A stretch of 57,439 nt of DNA from Zygnema cylindricum (taxonomy: Eukaryota > Streptophyta > Zygnematophyceae > Zygnematales > Zygnemataceae). The notes below the pieces were generated by a model that was given only the letters and a program-made list of their open reading frames with translations, was not told the origin of the DNA and did not search any database. This document shows, piece by piece, positions 1 to 11,347 of this stretch (the stretch's first letter is position 1; each line of letters begins with the position of its first letter). Position numbers and translations under genes: made by a program. Where the stretch lies: assembly GCA_037447655.1 (NCBI GenBank), contig JBBHKE010000676.1, forward strand, positions 64,001 to 121,439, written 5' to 3'.

Positions 1-1379
1 TGGGGTGGCACTTATTTCAAAAAACTCGAGTTTTGAATCTAAAAATTGTGAATTTTTTTGTTCCATTTTTTGGTTAGAGGCAGTGGGGGAAAAATATAAG
101 ATTATAAGATGTCTATTTGAAGCAAATTCACAGGCTGTAGAGAATGTAGTCTCCATTTACTGCTCTCCTTCTCACCCAAAAGCAAAAATCTGAAATAAAA
201 CCAACCCAAATGCATAGTAATTAAATACGAATTGCATTTTATTTAAACGAATGCTACTCTTCCTTTCCCTTGTCAATTGACACCTGTCTAAGTAAAAACT
301 GGTCTTAAGGAAAACTGGTGCCTTTAATGCAGGTTTTCTGATCCTTTCATGGCGATTCCCGCAGATATGTTCTTATTCCATGTTCGTGTTTCGTTTCCCA
401 TCGAACATTTTCGTCCCCGTTTAGCAATGAAACGGGTTTTGGGACATTGGTTCACAATTGTACTCCCACAAGCTGATAATAGTAATAATCATGGAGGAGG
501 AGGAGGATGAGGAGGAGAGGAAAGAGAGAACAGACGTCAATATGCCCTTGTAGGAGGAAACCTTCTTCTCGAAGGTGCCCCTCCTCCCCCCCCCCCCCCC
601 CCCTCCACCACCTCCACCTGCCCCTTTTCCAGGAGCTATAACTCCCGCGGTTGTGAATGTGAGGCGTGAAATAGAGGGGAGAGGGGAGGGAGAGGGAGTA
701 CAGAGGAAGGGGCCTGGACAAGCGTGGGAGGAAGAAGGAGGAGGAAATCAAGAAGAGTAAGCTTAAGAAACTTTAGAAACTCTACTGTGCTCTTAAAAAC
801 TCCCAACTCTTAAAGAGTTTCTAAAAACAGTAAAAAACATTAAAGATACCTTTGAAAATCTTGAATTCCACATTTTATAAAGTTTTATTCCATCCAAGTT
901 TAGTTTTATATTCTCCTCACCTTAATCATGGTCTCCTCATTCATTTTTCAAATCCATATTTCTTGATCATGTTCATATTTCTCTTCTTTTAAAGTATAGT
1001 TTTTTGGGTAGTTTTCGGGAAGGCTGTATATTTAAAGTTGGAAAGAGTTGTCTCTATACCCAAAAGTAGAGCTATTTGAATGCATTTTTCCGGTGCCTAT
1101 TCAAGTTTTGTTCTTTAGATGTCCACGTTCTTTAATGGTAATTTCTGTACTGCGTCTTTCCCATTCTTCCTCCGCACAAAAATCTTAGTTCTAACTCTTT
1201 TTAGCTCTTTTTAAACTCATTCTTTTATAACAGGGAATTGTAAAAAGGAATAAATGCACACTCCTTACATTGATTGAGTTGTACTTTGTTTCCTTTTTAG
1301 TTTTTTTTTTATAATCCGCACTAATTGTGGTGATTGTGGTGTATTTGTTTGATTTTTTGGCATTTTTGGATAATTGCAG
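1..1379. other. No gene recognised upstream of the first SUD1-like exon
   Basis: Low-complexity sequence: a GA-rich block around 490-530, a C-run at about 586-602, and a GA-rich stretch at 670-760. Upstream exons of the SUD1-like gene should lie here or before the window, but I could not identify one by conserved sequence. The T-rich run into TTGCAG at 1371-1379 is the acceptor of the exon that follows. Confidence 0.5.
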
Positions 1380-1526
1380 GTGGGAGTGGTACCGGTTCTA
1401 ATCGGTCTTTTATTCAAACTTTTAGTAGTTGTTTCTCTTCGAGTCCTGATCGACTAAAGTCCCGTTTTTCTTCTCTACCAGGATTGGGCTGTAGGATTGT
1501 TGTTTCTCAAAATATGGACATGTCTG
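1380..1526 (+). pseudogene. SUD1-like: SUD1/DOA10-like ER E3 ligase, penultimate recognised exon (with nonsense codon)
   Basis: A 49-codon exon between acceptor TTGCAG and donor CTG|GTACGT, phase 0 at both ends. The frame reads VGVVPVLIGLLFKLLVVVSL followed by SPVFLLYQDWAVGLLFLKIW. This matches the membrane segment near the C-terminus of plant SUD1 (the DOA10/MARCH6 family), a multi-spanning RING-CH ubiquitin ligase of the ER membrane used in ER-associated degradation. Codon 26 (1455-1457) is TAA where the family has Glu (Asp-Glu-Ser-Pro). A G-to-T change of GAA gives exactly this. It joins in frame to the exon at 3282 across a 1.75-kb intron. The RING-CH domain and most of the protein lie upstream, outside the window or unrecognised. 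The family call is firm; whether the stop is genomic or an error is open. Confidence 0.82.
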
Positions 1527-3281
1527 GTACGTTAACAACTCCTTTCTTAACAAAACCTAGAAAAAAAACCTAAATTAATAGCCTCGATTAAACCTTTTAA
1601 ATATGTGGACGAAAAAATCGTTGTAAGCCTGTCTATTGGACAACAATATAACACTCGGATAAGATTCGGTGTACTGTGTTCTTGTAAAGTAATCAGTGCA
1701 AAATGGTTGCTTTTTTTAAATGAAATGGAGCAAAGGGACAAAACAACAAAAATAGTTCGTTTTTACATTTTCCACGTGTGAAATAGAAATCACCATTACA
1801 GTGGAAAACATCCAGGAGGTTGTTTGAAACCAAGAACATATATTTCTATGAGTGGTGTTTTGCCACAAAACCAAACATTCCCTCGATAAAAATTTCAAAC
1901 CCATATCGAAAGTGTAAAACTAAGAAGTCACTTGTATCTAAAATCATTTTCAATAATCACCATCAGCAATAGTCGTCAATAATCATATCACTAATTTATG
2001 ATCTTGAGGGTGAGGGGAGAGAGAGACAGAGGGAAGGATGGGACTACTTGAGTTTCATTGCAGTGAAGGTCTAAGTTTGACGCTGTATTTTAGTGCTAAA
2101 GAATTTAAAATATCCGCTATTGACAGTTTCTTTTCAACTTTCAGTTTTCTTTTTTGTAGTGATGTACATCGATGGAAATTGCAGACGATATATTGCTTTG
2201 TTGGTATATCGTATTATTAAGATTCTAAAAAGTCGATAGTTGTCTATTCGCCGATAACCATCGACATAGCGATAATCGCCGATGATCAGCCGATATTTTT
2301 TTCTTCTCACTAAAGGTGTTTGACACTTTACAGCTAAACGTGTACTGCAAAAAATTGAGTACAGTAGATACTGTACAAATTCTTGAAATGCGAAGTTTTC
2401 AAATATGTTTTGCACATTTTCAATGATGGTGATCTGTCGGAAAGGGAGACATCCTACAGTTCTAAAGGTGTTGAGCGCACGATTTAAGATTATACTAATA
2501 GGCCATAGGATTATGTATGAACTACTTGAATCACAAAGTTTTCAATGTTTTTTGTATATTGTCACGGACAAGATTAGTCTGAATGGAAGACATCCTAAAG
2601 AAGTTATCAAGTGCACCTTTCAGGTTTTTAAGGTTAGATATTGCCTCCCTTCCCTGGAAGTCCTCCATCATCTGCAAATCGAAGAATTAGGGCAGACAAT
2701 CAGACAATAACACCTCCTCTCCTCGCCTCTCCTCTCCTCTCTTCTCCTCTCCTCTCTTCTCTTTTCTTCTACTCTCTTCCACCTCCACCTCATCTCTTCT
2801 TGTCCTTCCTAAATTAAACTATGACGGTAAAATGGACAGCTGTTACCTTCCATTTTAAAAGCTTCACATGAGAGCTTTTTTAATCTGTAAAAACTGAAAT
2901 GGCAAATCACATTCAATGTTGTCAATTTTGCAGTTTTTGGGTCTTCAATATATTGATTATTGTTATCCCTCAAAAAGTACAGATTGATAAGCGACAAGGT
3001 TTATTGGATGTACATTAGTAGGTTTTTATAACAATTTTTACCTGAAAGGTTCTTGGTGGTAGTTTTAGTGAAATCGACAAAGGATCCTTGTCTTGTTACG
3101 AATAGTTTTTTCAAACTGTTCCAAACTATTCATTATTGCAATACGTGAGTTAGTAATTTTCAGGTTTCTCTTTGCCTTTGTCATTCTCCTAGTCGTTCTT
3201 GCCCTAAAAAAACTGTCTCCCTCTGTTTTTCTGCTCGTTTTGTCATTTTGTCTTTTTCTCTTTTTGTCTTTTTGCAAACAG
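1527..3281 (+). other. Intron of the SUD1-like gene, containing repeat relics
   Basis: Bounded by GTACGT and a pyrimidine-rich CAAACAG. It carries a diverged cluster of CGATA/TATCG motifs at about 2160-2300 that resembles the interior of the hAT MITE seen at 40.9 kb, and a CT-microsatellite at about 2707-2790. No other exon is needed to join the flanking coding parts. Confidence 0.6.
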
Positions 3282-3654
3282 GTAATGATGGGACAGGCGA
3301 ATCTCATCGCAGACGACAGCTGGCGAGCAAAATTGGAGCGTGTAAAAAACTACAGATTCGGACGTTAAACAGTTTATGGGTTTTCCGTGAATTCGTGGCC
3401 CTTGTTCATCGAAATCCCTTTGTGTCCCTTTTGTGATGGCAAAAGGTATTTTTCCTCTTTTGGGGTTTTCTCTAATTGTGAACTCGGCCGTTTACCGATT
3501 CGCTTGGATCGCTTCTCTGGGACTTATTTTCGGTTTTTACGGTTTGAGAAAACTAAACCGATGGCTTGGAGATCTCCATAATTCGATTAGAGACGACCGG
3601 TATTTAGTGGGGAGAAGGTTACATAATTTTAAAGGGTCTAACAAAGAAAGTTAA
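3282..3654 (+). pseudogene. SUD1-like: SUD1/DOA10-like ER E3 ligase, last exon (two frameshifts)
   Basis: The terminal exon begins after CAAACAG with a segment containing DDSWRAKLERV. It continues in a second frame (LNSLWVFREFVALVH) and a third (KSLCVPFVMAKGIFP, then NSAVYRFAW) to the family's hallmark C-terminus HNSIRDDRYLVGRRLHNF and a TAA. All three blocks are collinear with plant SUD1. Two breaks separate them: near 3363-3368, where one base is missing from a T run (GGACGTTAAAC), and near 3408-3412. Each is repaired by one inserted base, so these look like recent single-base deletions or uncorrected sequencing indels. The hydrophobic stretch around 3440-3540 is the last membrane segment. 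With the nonsense codon in the preceding exon, the gene as read cannot make the normal C-terminus, which in DOA10 relatives matters for function. Confidence 0.88.
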
Positions 3655-4273
3655 TAAGGGAGACCGGGGAGGAGTGAAGGGAGGAGTCTAATCCAAGGTC
3701 AATAGGTTCGAGGAAAGGGGAAAATAGAGGGAAAAGGAAAAAGAAAAGAAAAGGAAAAGGATGGCAAAAAAGGAGTGTAGAAGAAGGAGAAAAAAGGAAG
3801 AAAAAGGAAAAAGGTGGAAAAAGAGAAAAGAGGGATAATAGAGTAGTATAGTTTTTGTGCTTTCAATTTGATAATTTGGAGGATTACGGTGGCTCACTAT
3901 TTTAGGGAAAAAGAAGCCAAAGAAAAATAGAAATCAAGAGATGTATATTGATGACATAAAAAAAATCGACGTTTTTTGCGAGAGTTCGTAGTTCGCAAAA
4001 AGTGTTCTAGTTTTTTTTTTTTTTTTCTTTTTGAGTATTTACAGCTTTACGAGCCATGATGAGCAAAAGAAAGAATATATCCTTTTCTTGTTTAAAAAAA
4101 TAAAAAAAGCCTTCAGGTTTGTAACATTGTGTTCCAAATAATTACAACATTTTTTTCTCTTAGTTTGAGATATAGCAGCGGAATGGCAGTTTTGTTTTTT
4201 CTTTTGTCTCTATTTTCTTTCCTTTTTTCTCTTTCTTTTGTAGATATGTTTATGTTATTTTTCTCTTTTCCAG
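3655..4273. other. SUD1-like 3' flank; no gene seen
   Basis: A purine-rich GGAAAAAG tract (about 3655-3840) follows the stop codon, then AT-rich sequence with a T-run at about 4011-4026. Nothing coding was recognised. Confidence 0.5.
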
Positions 4274-4354
4274 GTGAAGGTCCACTTTTTTTGTACTGAT
4301 TTGAAAGTTCTGTTCACAGAATTTGATGGAGAAGTGAACGACGACAATGTTTGG
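4274..4354 (+). CDS. Possible isolated internal exon, unknown protein
   Basis: A 27-codon open stretch, phase 0 to 0, follows a strong acceptor (TTTTTCTCTTTTCCAG) and ends at TGG|GTAGGA. The reading contains VKVHFFCTDLKVLF and ends FDGEVNDDNVW. I recognise no family, and no neighbouring exon was found. The splice signals are the only real support; a chance match is quite possible. Confidence 0.22.
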
Positions 4355-4974
4355 GTAGGAGGGAGAGGGAGAGAGAGAGGGAGGGAGAGCGAGGAAGTCT
4401 GTTTTTGAACACCTGTCTTTGACCGTAATCTGAATTTATTCTTTGGGTACTTTTGTATTATTGGAAAAGAGTACCAAAAAATAAAATACTAAAAGAAGAA
4501 AAGAGATTGGAGACCGTTTTTGCTATTGAAGTATTTGTATTTGTTTGCATTCCCAAATTTTGGAATTCCGGTTTCGGTTTTGTTTTTCGGCTTTCACTTC
4601 CTTTCGATTTTTCCGTTTCTCGGCTTCCCAATTTTTTGTATCGCTTTCAGCCTTGAGGGTTTGTATAAGAGGTGAAATATGGAACAAATTCCAAAAAAGA
4701 TTTTTTTGTTTTTGGTTTTACACTTTCAATTTACTTTCAATGTGAAATGTGATTCTTCCATCTTAACATACGGCTTCGTTAGAAAGTGACGGTGAGTGCT
4801 TTCACATCACACTTCTTAGCAAATGTGATTATGTGTTTTGCAATCTATTGATTGGTTGCTTGTAAAGAAGTCGAGTTTTGGAAATCCTTTCTCGATGGCA
4901 CAAAAATACGCGCTTGTACTTATGATAAAACTATACCGTATTCAAAATTGAAAGAACAAATAGGTTGTAGTACC

Positions 4975-5447
4975 TAGTGTTGTGTATCGGCAAGGATTTG
5001 CCGATAATCGATATGTACCTTTTTCTTGGGTTGCCGATAATCGATATATTGGCACGATATATCGATTGCGGTATTATCGCCGATAAAACACCGAAAACAT
5101 CGGTTTTTTTTTGCGATAACAGCGATATCGATAACTATCCGCGATAACTGTACGTTTCTTACCGTACAGTTATATGCTTTATACCGTCATACTGAGCCGC
5201 TGTTATTCCGTTACACAGAGTATGGAGTAAGTTGTTACAAACGACATGCCACGCTATATACAGTAAAAAATGTAATACAATATATTACAAAGTACTACTA
5301 TATAGCGTACTATATTTTTTCAACTTATCGCTGATAAGGAATTTGTTAGTCTCAGATCAATATATCGGAAACCCTTGACCGTTTGATAACTGATAGCTAT
5401 CGGTATTGGTGTTATGGCGATAAATTTCCTGTCGATACACAATACAA
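4975..5447. mobile_element. hAT-type MITE, older copy
   Basis: The left end TAGTGTTGTGTATCGGCAA and right end (reverse complement) TTGTATTGTGTATCG match the termini of the better copy at 40889-41760. It is flanked by 8-bp direct repeats with one mismatch (GTAGTACC at 4967-4974, GAAGTACC at 5448-5455), the target-site length of hAT elements. The interior is full of CGATA/TATCG motifs and has no coding capacity. More diverged pieces with the same motifs lie at about 5640-5900 and 15110-15200. Confidence 0.75.
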
Positions 5448-6049
5448 GAAGTACCTCTCCTTTCAAGCCGAAAGACATCACCGATGTTTATGTTTATTCC
5501 AATATACAGGTTTTGGCGTTAACACTCGAACCTCTAGGAAGGTCACTAGGAGTAGTATTGTTTTGGTCTATGGATGTTCAACTACAGAGTTTTAGCAGAA
5601 TCCGACATAGTAGCCCAATTATGATCGCACCACCTCTACTCGTCAAAGATAAACAAATATATCGTCGCATCGGCATTGACTTATTGGAAACATAATGTTG
5701 TCTATAACTGGACATACGGTTATCGAAGATGATCTTGTTGAAGCATAACCTGGATTTCTGTTGGTATACACCAACCAGCATTTGTGGGTAAACGATGTGT
5801 ACCATTTGGAAAGGTATTGTTAACTGATACATTGAGTCGTCGATCAATATTGTCGATCGTCACGTAAATTGGCGATACATCGTTTGCAACCAACCCATTG
5901 ATTCGTAAGTGATTCATTTACTTTGTTCCCACATTAGGGTGGAATAATGTTTTGCGTGTGATTTGGTGAGCGATACAAATGCCGCCGTTGGTACTTAAGT
6001 GAGGTACATAGTCAAACAAGAAGTTTCTCACATAGTCCTTCCTCACTAG

Positions 6050-6490
6050 CGGTTTACATGTCTTCGTTGTCCCGTGGTTGACTTGGTATTCCTCCAGGGG
6101 TTTGGGAAGACCTTTCGAGATGTGGTGCTCATGGATCGAACTGGCTCATACGTTCCTTCTCGTGCAACATTGCCCATACGTATGATTGGTCGAGACTCCC
6201 TACCTTCCAAGAAAAGAGATTATGCTCACCGCGACCCGGTAAATCAGTTTGTCCCATTTGCAACGGATTTTTTTTCCACTTTGGAGGTGTCTTTTAACGA
6301 TTTTCTAAGCAATTGTGCGTGTAGAACATTTGAACCTAGAGGTCTCGGTGGTCCTCCATTGAGGCTTCTCACTTGTTTTTACTGTCAACGTGTATCGGCG
6401 AGCACAAGTAGCTGCTCTCCTCCGACGAAGCACGGTGCTGATGACAAGTGAGGCCTTCCGAATCTCCCATCTAATGCACTTCCACAATCT
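6050..6490 (+). mobile_element. LINE 3' coding relic
   Basis: An open stretch (6074-6451) includes FEPRGLGGPPLRLLTCFY and DFFSTLEVSFNDF. It parallels the C-terminal tail of the LINE at 54.3-54.6 kb (FERRGPGSPSVSVLTSFF after a Phe-rich helix). The spacing of the conserved residues is the same, so this is a truncated, diverged copy of that LINE family. No reverse transcriptase remains. Confidence 0.55.
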
Positions 6491-7917
6491 TCGGTGTTGT
6501 GAACTTTAATATTTTAGGAGGTAGTCATTAACGTTAGATTTCTTCTGTGTTTGGCTCGTCATTTTTTGTAGTTATAATTAGTTATGGTGGTTTCTTGTTT
6601 AGTTAATGTTGTCTTCTTTAATTGTTCTTTATTCCTGTGGCAATTTTTTCTCGGCTATTTTAGTCTTCAAATGTGTTTTTATTATACGCCTTTTTACCCT
6701 TACGGTTTTTCCCTTGCACTTTTTCCCATTAAGATTTCCTCTCTATTTGTACGGTCTCCTTTTATTCTCTAAAGTGTTGTTTTTTTCCCATCCTTACATA
6801 ATGGCTTACAAATTCTTTAAATTGATATGTTTCAAAGTTTTGAAATTGATCCAAGTTTGTTTGTTAGTCAGGTGAGATATGGCTTTCGTGGATATGTTAG
6901 GAATTCGCACTATCTCGGGCATCGTTGTTCAGAGCGTTTAGTGCAAACCATTCAATCGCGACGAATTATACGTAACGAACGCATTGAGCATTTTGAACAA
7001 ATCGTTAAAAATCGTTAATGAATTTTCATCCGTACACTTCTGTACATATAAAAAAAAAAAACATTTGCATTTTACGCAGTTTGTAAGTTTTCCAGCGTTA
7101 AACAATTATAAACATTTATATAAGTATCACACTTCGTTTATGCATCGGAATTCCTTCATCAACTGGTAGCGGAGCTGTGAGGACATCTACGCCAAGAAAA
7201 AGGTGACCCAAGTTCAAAAGTCGTCAGCCGCAAAATTTTGTCAGAGTCCGTCTGGCACTCCTCTCCTCGAATTGTGGGCATGGTTGCTTCTGTCGAAGTC
7301 TGGAAGAGAGGATACTAAAAAGCTTGGGAGGAAGGAGGGTAGGATATAGGGAGGCGGCTTCCTTGCGGTTTCGTTTTCAACATTCCATGGCGGCTTCTTT
7401 CAAAAAAATTGAAAAAGACGCCTGTACAGTTTTCAAACTTACTGCTCGAAAATTTTGTGATGTTTCAACGTCTCTTTTCGAAAATGTCCGTACATTTTCG
7501 ATGAAATAACGTACAGGTTCCTTGATATTTCTGTTCAGTTCACTGGACAGAAAGTACTAATAACTGCGACGTATCTTTTCCTCGAATTCCGTACATTCCC
7601 GTAAAAAAAACAAACATTTTACGGAAATCATTGTACTTTTCCCGTAAATTGTCCGTTCAGTTTACCGAACAAAAAATACAGCGTATTTTTCTGCGATTTT
7701 TTCAGCAGTCACGAACTATACGTTTCACTCGTAAAAATTGAAAAAATCGCACGATTTGAACAACACTGATCTCGGGTAAAAATGGGTCATTTGAGGGTCA
7801 TTTTGCAAATGCGATGCCCATAAAAGATCAATGATTGATAGCCGCGAGAAATCAGACGGGCCACTTATTTTAATACGCACGTAATAAACAGGCCAAACTA
7901 AAAAACAGAAAAAAACT
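6491..7917. other. No gene seen
   Basis: T-rich sequence continues from the LINE relic (6530-6800), followed by unassigned DNA rich in CCGTAC/GTACGG words. Short open frames here show no family signature or codon pattern. Confidence 0.4.
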
Positions 7918-8110
7918 AAAGCTGCCCGTGAAAATTTACAAAACTTTTTTAAACGTAGAATGGAGGTAATCTATTTTTGCCCAATTCGAGAGATAGTCCC
8001 GAAAGTGAACCGACACGCCTAAAAGTGCCAGAATTGTTTATTTCTCACGAACTTTTAACCTTCTCGTACTTTTTGTACCTTTTGTTTGCGTCGACCGGAA
8101 TTCCCGCGGC
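7918..8110. repeat. Dispersed repeat, copy 1 of 3
   Basis: Shares with 9562-9790 and 10131-10310 a collinear block: GAGGTAATCTATTT, an inner TAATCCCGAAAGTG-like word, TTTATTTCTCACGAACTTTT and AACCTTCYCGTAC. Probably fragments of one unclassified transposon; no terminal repeats were identified. Confidence 0.55.
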
Positions 8111-8749
8111 CACAAATTGGACCGTACTTGCGGTCCTGCCGTACTTATTTATTTTTTCCGGATTTCTCGCCGACGACACATTTTCGAATCGCGTCGAGAC
8201 AAACAAACTTACCGTACTATATATATTTTGCGCGATTCTCGCCGACGGTAGCTTTGATCATTTGACGTCGACCGTACGACTTATATTATCCGGAATTCAC
8301 GCGACGACAAAGTGGACCGTATCTGCGATCCTGCCGTACAAGCTTTCATTTCCTTGAATCCCGGCCGACATTACCTAACCATAACCAGCTAAGTCGTTGA
8401 CCTTTCTTTTCCTTCCACCTGGCCTGTTGTTATATTTATCATTTTTACTTTTGTGTTTTATTTTATTTAGGATATCTCGCTATTATTTGAGTTTAAGTTG
8501 AGCGCAGCTGATGATATTGCATGCACCTTCATGTTATTTGACACATGCACGACAATTTGTTCGTGAAAAATCATAGAAGATGGTGTATTGAATCCCATGT
8601 ATTTTCCACATTGATTTCAACAATATTGTATATATATTTCATAAAGGTATTTCTTTTGGTGGAAATATTTCTTTTGGTTCTCTTTTAGCTTATTTTGGTG
8701 GCAAGTAGAGTGAGAACGGACGAAAAAACAAAATCTGGAAACCATGGCA

Positions 8750-9062
8750 GAATGTTTTGGAATTAGTGACGTCGACGCTATCATAAGTACACGTGACGTC
8801 AAAATGTCACAAACCCTAAACATCTACAATGTCACAAGTAGCTACACGTCTACAACCGTCTCTATTTTGTAAACGTCATCAGTCGTCGCGAGTTTTGTAC
8901 TCGTCTACAATCGTCACAAATTACACCCACGTCTACATCCGTCACAATCTAAAGTTACGATTTCATTCTTTACATACGAATGCTCTGAAATTTTTACGGA
9001 GAATCTTCGCTAAAAAACAAAGTAACAAGACTATGTTTCGGTTACATGCGAAAGTACCCTTA
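8750..9062. mobile_element. Harbinger-like non-autonomous element fragment (TGTAGACG family)
   Basis: Contains repeated GTCACAA, GACGTC and GTCTACA words, collinear with 40065-40383 and, inverted, with 19320-19640. It ends CGAAAGTACCC followed by TTA at 9060-9062, which resembles the end structure of the better copies. The left end was not found. Confidence 0.45.
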
Positions 9063-9561
9063 AAAGATGGATTTCCGCGCACCAAACCCTAACGGAACTG
9101 CAAAACGGATCCGAGTGGGCAGAGATCGCCACCAGCATTTGGTCGAGAATTTTCCTGTTAGTGTGACGTGGCGAGCTCGCAGCTCATGGCGCCCACCATG
9201 GTCATTGGAGCATCCCGACAGCTTTCAAGAACGATATTTCGACTGACAAAAAAAATAAATAAGGTACGACTTTGTTTGGCACTGTGCTAAAACGTACTGC
9301 GTCCAGTAAAGAACCCCACTTTTTGTCTAATGGAATTCTACCCTAATCCAGCGGTCATCGTTAGTTCCCTACCTTTGGAGAATTTCAGTAAGATCCTTTG
9401 TCATGTTGATTGGCTAATTAAAACAAAATAAACGGTTGCTAATAAAAACAAAATGAACGGTAATGTATAGTACAGATATGTTTGGATTTTGGTAAACAGC
9501 CTCACTTTTCATCAGACGGAGCTTCACCGTTAAGCATGTACAAACATGCAAAAAAAAAAAA

Positions 9562-9790
9562 ATCTGCCCTAAAAACTTTTTAAAACTTTTGTAGTCGTCG
9601 AATAGAGGAAATCTATTTGCTCAATTTGGAAGATAATCCCAAAAGTGTACGAAAACGCGTAAAGCAGCCGTACTTTTTTCATTTCTCACAAACTTTTAAC
9701 CTTCCCGTACTTTTTGTTCCTTCTGTTCCTTTTCGTAATTTATGTATTCGCCCCTCGGCGCCTTCCATTGGTCCAAAGCATGCCAGCGGT
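9562..9790. repeat. Dispersed repeat, copy 2 of 3
   Basis: See the copy at 7918. A preceding block (9080-9180, CCTAACGGAACTGCAAAACG) is also repeated at 10032-10125, so copies 2 and 3 look like members of a diverged head-to-tail array with a spacing of roughly 0.5-0.9 kb. Confidence 0.55.
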
Positions 9791-10130
9791 CATCCCGTGG
9801 CCGCAAAAAGTGGCCGTCGCGAAATTCGACCCCGAAATGACCACTTTTGGACAGGGGCGGCCGCGGGGGGAGCGCAAGCCGTAAGCCCGTCTTAACGTTT
9901 TTTCCACACGTGTAAATTGAAGGCACGCGGTTAATAAAATCTTCTCTTTTGATTCATTTTCTGGCCGTACCGTACTTTTAAAGCTGCTTTTCACAATTAA
10001 AGGATAGAAAGAAACGAGCTTCCGTCTTCTAAAACCCTAACGGAACTGAAAAACGGATATGAGTGGACAAAGATTGCCACCTGGCTTTTGACCAGAATAT
10101 CTCTGTCAATGTGACGTGGCAACGCTGCAT

Positions 10131-10310
10131 ATAGAGGTAATCTATTTTTGCCCAATTCGGGAGATAATCCCGAAAGTGAACTGACACGAGTAAAAGCGCC
10201 ATAATTGTTTATTTCTCACGAACTTTTAACCTTCCCGTACTTTTTGTACCTTTTGTTTGTACCATACGGTGAATTTTATTGGTCCAAAGTATGCCCGCAG
10301 CTGTCAGTTT
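10131..10310. repeat. Dispersed repeat, copy 3 of 3
   Basis: The closest relative of copy 1 (nearly the same over about 120 bases). With copy 2 it shares ATTGGTCCAAAG and what follows. Confidence 0.55.
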
Positions 10311-10483
10311 TTACGTTTTCTCCAAGTGATGTTAACACACGCCGTTAAGAATATCTCACTTTTGATTCCTTTCTCGGCCGTACCGTACGTCTACCGCTTA
10401 GTCTCTTTGACTTTTTCAGGCGAATTTAACACACGCGGTTAGGAATATCGCGCTCTTGGTTCCTTTTTCGACCGTACCATACC

Positions 10484-10546
10484 GTATATGTGGCAGCGAC
10501 TTCGTGGCCGTCGCCAACACGGATGGCACGCAAACTTGCGCTCCAG
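10484..10546 (+). CDS. Possible upstream exon of the EGF/LysM gene
   Basis: A short open stretch reading CGSDFVAVANTDGTQTCAPG ends at a phase-1 donor (CTCCAG|GTTTGT). Its last residues, TCAPG, and its phase match the end of the EGF exon at 11348-11491 (TCVPG, phase 1), as expected for repeated phase 1-1 EGF-like exons. It lies next to dispersed repeats and its 5' border is not defined, so this may be chance. Confidence 0.28.
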
Positions 10547-11347
10547 GTTTGTCCTCACATTTTTACACTGGTACTCCGGTTAGTCCGGAGTATCATTATC
10601 TGTTAAGATGTGCATTGTGCAAATCAGTGAATCCGTTTCGTGTTCACATGCGTTTTCTGTATGTAATGCTCAATATTGTTCCGTGCATGCTACGTTTCGA
10701 GTTCGTACCGTACACACGTTCTTACGCACGTTTAGTTTCGGTTGTGCTTTTGTGTCTATGAGTTAGTTAAGCCAAGTTGGTCTTCTAATTGTTGCATATT
10801 CTCTTGTATGGTAATCTTTGAGTAAGGATTTTGAGAAGTGTTATAGTGAAAAAGAATTCTTTGTGAGAGTGAGAAACATCTTCAACTTAACATATGCGTC
10901 TTTAAACAAGACTTGTGATAAATCTTTTTGGTGCTGTTTTTTGTGTGCTTAACTTCTGTGAGCTTCCTTTTGTGAGTGGCTAGGTGTTCCTTTTGTGAGT
11001 GGCTGGATGCTTCCGTTTGTCAGTGTGTGTGAGTATGTCTGTGTGTGTTATCGGCGCATTTTAGTCTGTGTGAGAACGATTCTATCACTATCTTTATGAA
11101 AGAAATGTAGAGCAAGGGGGATATTTCAGGAGCAGGGCAATTGCAAAAATATTAAGCTTGAAAATCACAAACCATTTTTTGACGTTTTTCACACAAACCC
11201 TTCACACGTGTTTCGAAATTTCACACTCCATAATATTGTTTATGACAGCCTAACGGACTACTCCCTGTTTCAATGAATATGTTACCTAACATAGTTACAT
11301 CTGATTGCTTTTTTACATGGAAATTGATGGTTTATGTGGCTATACAG

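Noticed and set aside
452-760. Overlapping frames on both strands with poly-Pro or poly-Gly
   Set aside because: Caused by the C-run and GA-rich repeats.
7977-8357. 126-codon plus-strand frame
   Set aside because: Lies in a dispersed repeat and uses an alternative start; the other repeat copies do not keep it open.
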